The notes under the pieces were generated by a model. It was not told where the DNA came from, searched no databases, and was given only the letters and a program-made list of their open reading frames with translations. Positions 5,903 through 11,182 of a DNA stretch of 11,182 bases are shown piece by piece. Positions within the stretch are counted from its first letter, which is position 1, and every line of letters starts with the position of its first letter. The DNA is from Anaerolineae bacterium (lineage in GTDB: Bacteria; Chloroflexota; Anaerolineae; Anaerolineales; Anaerolineaceae), in contig JACRAG010000225.1 in NCBI GenBank assembly GCA_016213455.1, positions 1 through 11,182 of the forward strand, read 5' to 3'. Both the position numbers and the translations under genes were made by a program.

Positions 5903-8692
5903 ATGAACAGAAGCCGCCCTCTTATCGCCCTGCTCACCCTCGCGATTCTTTTGACGTGGGCGATTCCCCCTGCCCCCAGCCAGGCTCAGAACAGCGACGC
6001 CCGCCAAAAAGCCCAATCCTTGTTGGCCCAGATGACTCCTGAAGAGCGAGTGGGTCAACTGTTTCTGGTCGGCTTCAACGGCACCAATATCAACGCCTCT
6101 TCTCAAATTTATGACTTGATCTCCACACACCATATCGGTGGTGTGGTGCTGCAGCGTAAAAATAATAACTTGACAGACCAGACGGATGTGTTGGGGGATA
6201 CATACCAGCTCACGGCAGGTTTACAGGATCTGGAATTTCAAATCAGCCGCAATGCTGAAGGCGCACCGGCTGACTCACCGGCATACATCCCTTTGTTGAT
6301 TGGAATTGCCCAGGAAGGCGATCTCTATCCCAATGACCAGCTGGTCAGTGGGGTGACTCAACTGCCTAACTTGATGTCGATTGGCGCCACCTGGGATACC
6401 TCTCTGGCGGGCAAGGTCGGCGAAGTGATGGGCAAGGAGCTTTCGGCGCTGGGGTTCAACCTGTATCTTGGTCCGTCGCTGGATGTTCTCGACGTGCTTT
6501 ACATCACCGGTCGGGAAGATTTGGGCGTGCGTTCTTTTGGCGGCGATCCTTATTGGGTGGGGGAGATGGGCAAGGCTTACATCTCCGGGCTGCACACCGG
6601 CAGCCAGAACCGGCTGGCGGTGATCGCCAAGCACTTCCCAGGACAGGGTGGGTCTGACCGCCAACCTGACACCGAAATCCCTACCGTGCGCAAGAATTTT
6701 GAGCAGTTGAAGCAGATTGAGCTAGCGCCATTCTTTGCTGTGACCAACAATGCCAATCCGGTCAACGCTCAGGTGGATGGAATGCTGCTTTCGCACATTC
6801 GTTATCAGGGTTTTCAGCGCAACATTCGCCAATCCACCCTGCCGCTCAGTTTCGATCGCACAGCGCTCAATGACATTCTTAGCCTGGAAGAATTGATCCC
6901 CTGGCGGGAAAGCGGTGGGGTGTTGGTCAGCGACAATTTGGGCAGCACCGCCATTAAACGCTTTTTTGACCCCATCGGCAACCGTTTCGATGGTCGATTG
7001 GTGGCGCGGGATGCCTTCCTTGCGGGAAATGACCTGTTGTTTGTTGATGATTTCCTCTCCAGCGGCGACCCTGACCCGGCAACGACAGTTGCGCGGACGG
7101 TGGAGTTCTTCGCGCAGAAGTATCGTGAAGATGCCGTTTTCGCGCAGCGCGTTGACCAGTCGGTGGAGCGGATACTGACGCTGAAATATGAGCTTTACCC
7201 GGAATTTGATGTGCTGCAAGTCATTCCGGACTCGGCTGGTCTTTCCACGGTGGGTGTATCCTCGCAGGTATCCTTTGATGTCGCTTCCAATGCGGTGACG
7301 TTGATCAGCCCCAGCGCGGAAGATCTGGTTTCGGTGTTGCCCCGATCACCTCAAGTGGGGGAGCGCATAGTGTTCATCACCGACACAATGGGGGGCAGGC
7401 AGTGCAGCTCTTGCGCTGATGCGCCCGCCATGAGAGTGGATGCCCTGCAAGCCGAGGTGCTGCGGCTGTATGGACCGCAGGCGGGTGGGCAGGTTTCTCC
7501 GACTCTGTTGAGTTCTTACTCCTTCTTTGATCTGTGGGGTTTTGTCACCAAACAGGAAGATCTGCCGCCGATTGAAAACGACCTGATTCGCGCCGATTGG
7601 GTGGTGTTTGGCGTCATGGACAGCAGCAGTGCGCGCGCCGAGTCACAGGCGCTGCGGCGCCTGCTTTCTGAGAGACCGGATTTGTTGCGCAACAAACGGG
7701 TGGTGGTCTTTGCTTTCAATGCGCCCTACTACCTGGATGCGACCGATATCAGTAAACTGACCGCATACTATGGGGTATTTTCTAAGATTGCCCCGTTTGC
7801 CGAAGTCGCCACGCGGATTCTTTTTCAGGAGATTACCCCCAAAGGCGCGCTGCCGGTTTCGGTGCCCGGAATTGGTTATGACCTGATCGAGGCTGTCCGA
7901 CCGCACCCCGCGCAAATCATCTCGTTGGTGCTGGATTTGCCCGAGACGGAAGTCGTGCTGGATTTACAAGGCACCCCGGTTCCGACGCCCGTGCCTACCT
8001 TCAAGGTAGGCGATACCATTCCGTTGAAAACCGGCGTGATCATTGACCAGAACCGCCATCCGGTGCCAGATGGAACCCCGGTGCGTTTCCTGTTTACCAT
8101 CGGGGGCGAAATGGGTGCAGCTCAGACGATCGAGGCCTTGACCGTCGGGGGGGTGGCGCGGGCCAGTTACCGTATCGAGCGCGGTGGTCTGCTGGATATC
8201 AGTGTGACCAGCGACCCGGCCTACAATTCCAACCGCCTGCAGCTGGATATCACCGGAAATGAATCTGCGGCAGTAACTGCCATCGTCCCAACCCAACAAC
8301 CCACCGAGACTGCCACGCCGACCCCAACCCTGACGCCGACCGCAACAGCCACGCCCACCGTCGAAGTTGAATCACCCAAACAGCCTGAAGTCGGCGATTG
8401 GTTCCTGGCTCTGGTGGTGTCGATTGGCTTTGGCGCGTTGAGCCTGTTCCTGGCGGTGCGGATGGGAATGGCGCGGTGGGCCTGGCGTTGGGCGTTGTGT
8501 GTGGCGTTGGGCGGCCTGTCAGGCTACACCTATATCGCGCTGCAAATGCCCGGAACAGCCACGGTCCTGGAATGGGGAATCACCCGCGGGGCACTGCTCA
8601 TGTCCATCATGGGCGCGCTGGCGGGCGCATTGGCCGGTTGGATCTGGTATGAATTGACCGAACGGGGTTTTAAGGTCAGCGGGCAAGAGTAG
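5903..8692 (+). CDS. Exported, membrane-anchored GH3-family protein (divergent NagZ-like)
   Basis: GH3 enzymes such as NagZ remove N-acetylglucosamine or glucose from glycans. The order here is: signal peptide (1-28, likely cut after SQA), GH3 TIM barrel (about 30-430), a second alpha/beta domain (about 450-660), an Ig-like beta domain (about 695-785), a Thr/Pro stalk (796-826), and three hydrophobic helices (about 833-852, 860-880, 893-915). It is therefore probably held outside the membrane on a stalk. Barrel motifs are GREDLGVRSFG (203-213), KHFPGQG (243-249) and VLVSDNL (340-346), where Asp344 fits the GH3 nucleophile. NagZ normally has KHFPGHG followed by Asp-Ser-His; the aligned residues here are Gln-Pro-Asp (254-256), so the usual dyad is missing. 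At 929 residues it is far longer than typical NagZ (about 340-550). Cys501 and Cys504 form a CSSC pair. Whether it is active, and on what glycan, is uncertain. Confidence 0.85.
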   Translation: MNRSRPLIALLTLAILLTWAIPPAPSQAQNSDARQKAQSLLAQMTPEERVGQLFLVGFNGTNINASSQIYDLISTHHIGGVVLQRKNNNLTDQTDVLGDTYQLTAGLQDLEFQISRNAEGAPADSPAYIPLLIGIAQEGDLYPNDQLVSGVTQLPNLMSIGATWDTSLAGKVGEVMGKELSALGFNLYLGPSLDVLDVLYITGREDLGVRSFGGDPYWVGEMGKAYISGLHTGSQNRLAVIAKHFPGQGGSDRQPDTEIPTVRKNFEQLKQIELAPFFAVTNNANPVNAQVDGMLLSHIRYQGFQRNIRQSTLPLSFDRTALNDILSLEELIPWRESGGVLVSDNLGSTAIKRFFDPIGNRFDGRLVARDAFLAGNDLLFVDDFLSSGDPDPATTVARTVEFFAQKYREDAVFAQRVDQSVERILTLKYELYPEFDVLQVIPDSAGLSTVGVSSQVSFDVASNAVTLISPSAEDLVSVLPRSPQVGERIVFITDTMGGRQCSSCADAPAMRVDALQAEVLRLYGPQAGGQVSPTLLSSYSFFDLWGFVTKQEDLPPIENDLIRADWVVFGVMDSSSARAESQALRRLLSERPDLLRNKRVVVFAFNAPYYLDATDISKLTAYYGVFSKIAPFAEVATRILFQEITPKGALPVSVPGIGYDLIEAVRPHPAQIISLVLDLPETEVVLDLQGTPVPTPVPTFKVGDTIPLKTGVIIDQNRHPVPDGTPVRFLFTIGGEMGAAQTIEALTVGGVARASYRIERGGLLDISVTSDPAYNSNRLQLDITGNESAAVTAIVPTQQPTETATPTPTLTPTATATPTVEVESPKQPEVGDWFLALVVSIGFGALSLFLAVRMGMARWAWRWALCVALGGLSGYTYIALQMPGTATVLEWGITRGALLMSIMGALAGALAGWIWYELTERGFKVSGQE
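8288..8380 (+). repeat. Thr/Pro-rich stalk-coding repeat in the GH3 gene
   Basis: Residues 796-826 are made almost wholly of Thr, Pro and Ala, with a few Gln and Glu (TPTPTLTPT is the clearest run), encoded by irregular ACN CCN repeats. Such stretches act as flexible, often glycosylated spacers in exported proteins. Here it lies between the Ig-like domain and the first C-terminal membrane helix, as expected for a stalk. The repeat is a likely site of length variation between strains. Confidence 0.75.
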
Positions 8693-9665
8693 CCAGGAAG
8701 CTGATCACGATCAGGCTGATCCCGGCAATCATCAAGGACCGTTCCGGTTGGCGCTGCCAGGGTTTGAGCGGGCTGCGAATGGTCGAACGGGACAAAGGTC
8801 GCGCTACCGGATTGTAATCTCCCAAAATCGAAGAGCGAAATTGAGCAATGCTTGCCGGACGCTGGTCAGGGTGCAGTTCCATGGCCCACATTAAAGCGCG
8901 TTCTGTGCGGCTGGAGACGGCAGGATTGAGCTGGCGTGGCGGAATCAACGCGTCCGGGTTGAGAAAGCGTTCGCGGGCATCGGCTGGCGCCTGGTTGGTG
9001 AGCAGGTGATATAGGGTGGCGCCGAAAGCATAAACGTCGGAACGCACATCCGTGTGCCCGCTGTCGCCGCCGTACTGTTCCAGGGGGGTGTAAAGTGCCG
9101 TGCCCTGTCCCTGCAGGATGGTGATGGTCACCTCGCCGGGGGCTGCCTGTTTGACCAGTCCGAAATCGACCAGTTTGAGCAGTCCGCTGGGGGTCAGTTT
9201 AAGGTTGCTCGGTTTGATGTCGCGGTGCAGGATGGGCGGGCTCTGATCGTGCAGGTATGCCAGCGCATCGCAGAGCTGGTTGGTCCAGGCCAACATGTCC
9301 TCTTCCGGCAGGAAGGAATTAGCCTGGCGGGCGTCCATCATCAGCGCGCGCAGGTCTTTTCCCGGCACATAATCCATCACCAGATAATCGCGGCTGGCAA
9401 TGGAGAAAAAATCGGAGACTTTGGGCAGATTGGGGTGGTCCAGGCGCGCCAATACAGTCGCTTCTCGCAAGAATTGCTCGCGTGCTTCACGCAGCAAATC
9501 CGCCGGGAGCGTCCGGTCATGTTCGACTTCTTTCAACGCGCAAGTGCGGCCTTCCAGACGTTGATCATCCGCCAGATAGATGCAGCCCATGCCGCCCTGG
9601 CCGATGACCCGGCGAATACGATACCGTCCGCGCAGCACTTCGCCCGTTTTGATGGGCACTGGCAT
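8676..9665 (-). CDS. Hanks-type Ser/Thr protein kinase with a C-terminal tail anchor
   Basis: This eukaryote-like kinase phosphorylates Ser/Thr on cytoplasmic proteins. The kinase domain spans about 13-281 of 329 residues: glycine loop GQGGMG (22-27), Lys45 in ALKEV, helix-C Glu68, catalytic loop HRDIKPSN (147-154), DFG (167-169), activation segment ending GTALYTPLEQY (188-198, where PLE replaces the usual APE), SDVYAFG (209-215) and the invariant Arg269. All catalytic residues are present. A short basic linker (about 285-309) leads to one hydrophobic helix (311-327) and the protein then stops. There is no PASTA or other external sensor domain, so it looks tail-anchored. The start is ATG 9665-9663, with AGGTGG 6 bases upstream. 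The gene diverges from the FHA-winged-helix gene, a likely substrate or reader. Its 3' end overlaps the GH3 gene by 17 bases, and I see no hairpin terminator there. Confidence 0.94.
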   Translation of the reverse strand: MPVPIKTGEVLRGRYRIRRVIGQGGMGCIYLADDQRLEGRTCALKEVEHDRTLPADLLREAREQFLREATVLARLDHPNLPKVSDFFSIASRDYLVMDYVPGKDLRALMMDARQANSFLPEEDMLAWTNQLCDALAYLHDQSPPILHRDIKPSNLKLTPSGLLKLVDFGLVKQAAPGEVTITILQGQGTALYTPLEQYGGDSGHTDVRSDVYAFGATLYHLLTNQAPADARERFLNPDALIPPRQLNPAVSSRTERALMWAMELHPDQRPASIAQFRSSILGDYNPVARPLSRSTIRSPLKPWQRQPERSLMIAGISLIVISFLATLAR

Positions 9666-9677
9666 GATCTACCACCT

Positions 9678-9694
9678 GGAGGCTTTACGCCTCC
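9678..9694 (-). promoter_or_regulatory. Hairpin in the kinase mRNA leader, next to the ribosome-binding site
   Basis: GGAGGC-TTTAC-GCCTCC is a perfect 6-bp stem with a 5-base loop. In the kinase mRNA it ends directly before the Shine-Dalgarno AGGTGG (plus 9672-9677). No T-run follows, so it is not a terminator. It may set ribosome access or mRNA stability. A second inverted repeat, TGACCGG (9729-9735) and CCGGTCA (9756-9762) with a 20-base loop, lies further up the same leader. Confidence 0.45.
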
Positions 9695-9778
9695 TCACAT
9701 CGGGATATAACATCAATACCCTGCCTGGTGACCGGTTCATATTCGGCGTATTTTGCCGGTCAGGAAGGAAACCCAGGG

Positions 9779-9793
9779 TTATCGAATCGATAA
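9779..9793. promoter_or_regulatory. TTATCGA palindrome, candidate operator
   Basis: TTATCGA-A-TCGATAA is a perfect inverted repeat around one central base. It covers the -35 position of the FHA gene promoter and lies about 5-20 bases downstream of the predicted kinase transcription start. The TATCGAA within it (9780-9786) recurs as a direct repeat at 9814-9820, on the other side of the shared -10 region. A protein bound here could affect both genes. The DNA-binding partner is inferred, not shown. Confidence 0.45.
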
Positions 9794-9798
9794 TTATC

Positions 9799-9807
9799 TG
9801 CTATATT
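9799..9807 (+). promoter_or_regulatory. Candidate promoter of the FHA-winged-helix gene
   Basis: TGCTATATT fits a TGn-extended -10. The weak -35, TTATCG (9779-9784), is 17 bases upstream and inside the TTATCGA palindrome. Transcription would begin near 9814, giving a leader of about 21 bases that contains the ribosome-binding site GGAGGG (9825-9830), 4 bases before ATG 9835. Confidence 0.5.
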
Positions 9808-9833
9808 ATACCGTATCGAAATGCGGAGGGCAA
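9805..9833 (-). promoter_or_regulatory. Promoter of the Ser/Thr kinase gene
   Basis: On the minus strand, TTGCCC (plus 9828-9833) and a perfect TATAAT (plus 9805-9810) are separated by exactly 17 bases, the best sigma-70-type match in the window. The start point would be near 9798, with a leader of about 133 bases. The -35 overlaps the ribosome-binding site of the FHA gene, and the -10 overlaps that gene's -10 on the other strand, so the two promoters should compete for polymerase. Confidence 0.7.
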
Positions 9834-9834
9834 A

Positions 9835-10500
9835 ATGGATCGTCCGGGGGCTGAGTTTCCCATTCTAATTGCACAAACTGGACCGCTAAATGGTCAACGT
9901 TGGGTACTCGACCGCGAACTGGTCGTGGGACGCGATCCATCCTGTTCTCTGGTAATTAACGACCGGCAGGTATCCCGTTACCATGTGCGTTTCGAGCTTA
10001 CCCCGCAGGGGGTGTTTCTGGAAGATCTAGGCAGCAAGAACGGCACCTATTTGAACGGCAAGCGGATCAACGAGGTCCAGTCTCTTTCAGACGGTGATTC
10101 GGTTCAGGTGGCGCTGGTTCAGCACTTCACTTTCTTCAGTTCGGATGCCACCATGCCATTGGACACAGGTGTGCTTCCGATGGAGCGCAATGAAGGGCTG
10201 CTGGTGCTGGACCCGCGTTCGCGGCGGGTGTGGATCAATCATCAGGAGGTCACGCCACCCCTGTCGGCGCAGCAATTCAAGCTGCTGCAGGTGCTGGAGC
10301 GCAGTCGCGGTGAGGTTGTCTCCCGCCAGACTCTCATCGACGAGGTGTGGGGGGCGGAAGAATCGGCCGGGGTGTCGGAGCAGGCTTTTGATGCGCTGGT
10401 GCGCCGGCTGCGCGACCGGCTGAGCAGCATGGATCCGCAGCACGCATACATCGTCACGGTACGAGGGCATGGATTACGGTTGGAAAACCCCCAAAAATAA
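9835..10500 (+). CDS. FHA domain fused to an OmpR/PhoB-type winged-helix DNA-binding domain
   Basis: The 221-residue protein begins with an FHA domain (about 10-100), which binds phosphothreonine peptides: VGRDPSCS (31-38), SRYH (47-50) and GSKNGTYLNG (66-75) keep the usual Arg, Ser, His and Asn-Gly contacts. After a short linker comes a Trans_reg_C-type winged helix (about 119-217): LSAQQFKLLQVL, DEVWG, a recognition helix near 182-198, and the closing hairpin VRGHGLRLE. There is no receiver domain, so control is likely through phosphothreonine rather than His-Asp relay. Mycobacterial EmbR also joins these domain types, but with the winged helix first and a BTAD domain between. The open frame extends up to 9580, but ATG 9835 has the ribosome-binding site GGAGGG and starts right before the FHA domain. 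The divergent kinase is the obvious candidate partner. The bidirectional terminator at 10503-10533 ends the gene. Confidence 0.9.
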   Translation: MDRPGAEFPILIAQTGPLNGQRWVLDRELVVGRDPSCSLVINDRQVSRYHVRFELTPQGVFLEDLGSKNGTYLNGKRINEVQSLSDGDSVQVALVQHFTFFSSDATMPLDTGVLPMERNEGLLVLDPRSRRVWINHQEVTPPLSAQQFKLLQVLERSRGEVVSRQTLIDEVWGAEESAGVSEQAFDALVRRLRDRLSSMDPQHAYIVTVRGHGLRLENPQK

Positions 10501-10502
10501 AA

Positions 10503-10533
10503 ATAACCCCGGCATGACCGGGGTTATGGTTTT
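10503..10533. terminator. Bidirectional intrinsic terminator after the FHA-winged-helix gene
   Basis: A perfect 10-bp stem, ATAACCCCGG (10503-10512) and CCGGGGTTAT (10518-10527), has a 5-base loop (CATGA). On the plus strand it is followed by TTTT (10530-10533), just after the FHA gene stop. On the minus strand it is followed by a stronger T-rich run made by the A-runs at 10493-10504. It can therefore also end the convergent gene whose stop is at 10557-10555. Confidence 0.9.
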
Positions 10534-10554
10534 AATTCATCTATCGATGTGGAC

Positions 10555-11182
10555 CTATGACTTCAGGTTTTGTTCCATCGTGAAGCGCAGCGCCTGACGG
10601 TAGACATCCTGAAGGCGGGTAGCCATCTCTGTCTGACCTTCGGTCTCCATCTGGGCAGCCAGGCCATTGATCATCTGCAGCAGTTCGGGGGTCATCTTGT
10701 CCAGATTCTTTTCGAAATGCTGGCGGCGTGAAGCTTCATCATTGAAGTTGATCAATTCTTCGATGAAGGCAAATTCTGCCGGCGGGGTGGAGGCCTGCTG
10801 GAGCACTTCGACCACTTTCTGCAGTTTGGCAGAGCGGGCCAGGTCACCTTTGGCGCGCGCGTCTTCCAGTTCGGTGCGCAGCGTTTCGGTGAAGAAATCG
10901 TCAATTTCCTGGATGTGCTCGGCGAAAGCCTGCTCGACATTGGGGGCGTCCACAATGGCTGCCAGGGTCAGGCGGGCAGCTTCCAGGCGTTCGTTCATGC
11001 GTTTGTCCAGCTCAGCGGTCAGGTCGAGGAGTTTCTGGCGCAGTGCATTGAGGGGGGCTCTGTCGGCTTCGCTGGCTTTTTCGATCCGTTCAGCCAGGAT
11101 GGTGAAGAACTCGTAATCCAGGCCGGAGCGGGTCATGCTCACGAGCGCAGCCAGGGCGGGTTCGCTTTTCAAATCCAGGAAG
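10555..11182 (-). CDS. Helical protein, C-terminal part; resembles the tail of CpXC-type proteins (5' end outside window)
   Basis: About 209 residues are visible and the frame stays open to the window edge, so the N-terminus is missing. A TTG at 11172-11170 is in frame but is probably an internal Leu codon. The visible part is charged and almost wholly helical, rich in Glu, Ala, Leu and Arg, with coiled-coil-like stretches such as LRQKLLDLTAELDKRM. It has no signal peptide or membrane helix. From memory, the segments SMTRSGLDYEFFTILAERIE and IDDFFTETL look like the C-terminal region of Chloroflexota proteins that start with a CpXC zinc-binding domain. I cannot confirm this because that domain would lie outside the window. 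Its molecular role is unknown. It converges on the FHA-winged-helix gene and shares that gene's terminator. Confidence 0.72.
   Translation of the reverse strand, partial: FLDLKSEPALAALVSMTRSGLDYEFFTILAERIEKASEADRAPLNALRQKLLDLTAELDKRMNERLEAARLTLAAIVDAPNVEQAFAEHIQEIDDFFTETLRTELEDARAKGDLARSAKLQKVVEVLQQASTPPAEFAFIEELINFNDEASRRQHFEKNLDKMTPELLQMINGLAAQMETEGQTEMATRLQDVYRQALRFTMEQNLKS

Noticed and set aside
9054..9710. 218-codon open frame on the plus strand, antisense to the kinase
   Set aside because: The kinase on the other strand has every catalytic motif. The antisense frame matches no family and is a by-product of GC-rich codon usage.
9580..9834. N-terminal extension of the FHA-winged-helix frame into the antisense of the kinase gene
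   Set aside because: It crosses both promoters and the kinase start, encodes no recognisable domain, and ATG 9835 has a good ribosome-binding site right before the FHA domain.
1..11182. Defence island, CRISPR, toxin-antitoxin, insertion sequence or prophage content
   Set aside because: No spaced repeats, transposase motifs, terminal inverted repeats, small paired toxin genes or phage proteins were seen on either strand.

Overview
This window looks like ordinary chromosome from a moderately GC-rich, free-living bacterium, most likely a member of the Chloroflexota (Anaerolineae-like). I infer this from protein style recalled from that group: a Hanks-type kinase with a GTALYTPLEQ activation segment, a stand-alone FHA-winged-helix protein, a very long secreted GH3 protein with a Thr/Pro stalk, and the C-terminal half of what resembles a CpXC-type protein. 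No database search was possible. No rRNA, tRNA, CRISPR array, insertion sequence or phage gene was seen.

Layout. (1) Positions 1-2733, plus strand: the 3' part of an alanine racemase gene (alr), followed 8 bases later by recJ. The pair ends at a hairpin terminator that works in both directions. (2) Positions 2800-3483, minus strand: a soluble GT2 glycosyltransferase of the dolichyl-phosphate-mannose-synthase type, converging on recJ. (3) Positions 3484-3693: a divergent promoter region. (4) Positions 3694-5771, plus strand: a winged-helix/AAA+ ATPase and a glycerophosphodiester phosphodiesterase, coupled by an ATGA overlap. (5) Positions 5903-8692, plus strand: a 929-residue exported GH3-family protein with a C-terminal membrane anchor. 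It lacks the usual NagZ Asp/His dyad. (6) Positions 8676-9665, minus strand: a tail-anchored Ser/Thr kinase whose end overlaps the GH3 gene by 17 bases. (7) Positions 9835-10500, plus strand, divergent from the kinase: an FHA-winged-helix protein, ending in a second bidirectional terminator. (8) Positions 10555-11182, minus strand: the C-terminal part of a helical protein that runs off the window.

The most interesting unit is the divergent kinase/FHA-winged-helix pair. A membrane-tethered kinase faces a small protein that joins a phosphothreonine-reading domain directly to an OmpR/PhoB-type DNA-binding domain. The 169-base gap between them holds two face-to-face promoters that share one A/T-rich -10 region, a 15-base TTATCGA palindrome, and a TATCGAA direct repeat flanking that region. 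This suggests a compact, self-regulated phospho-signalling switch. Alr (D-Ala for peptidoglycan), the GT2 enzyme, the phosphodiesterase and the GH3 protein all concern the cell envelope in a broad sense, but nothing in the sequence ties them to the kinase directly.
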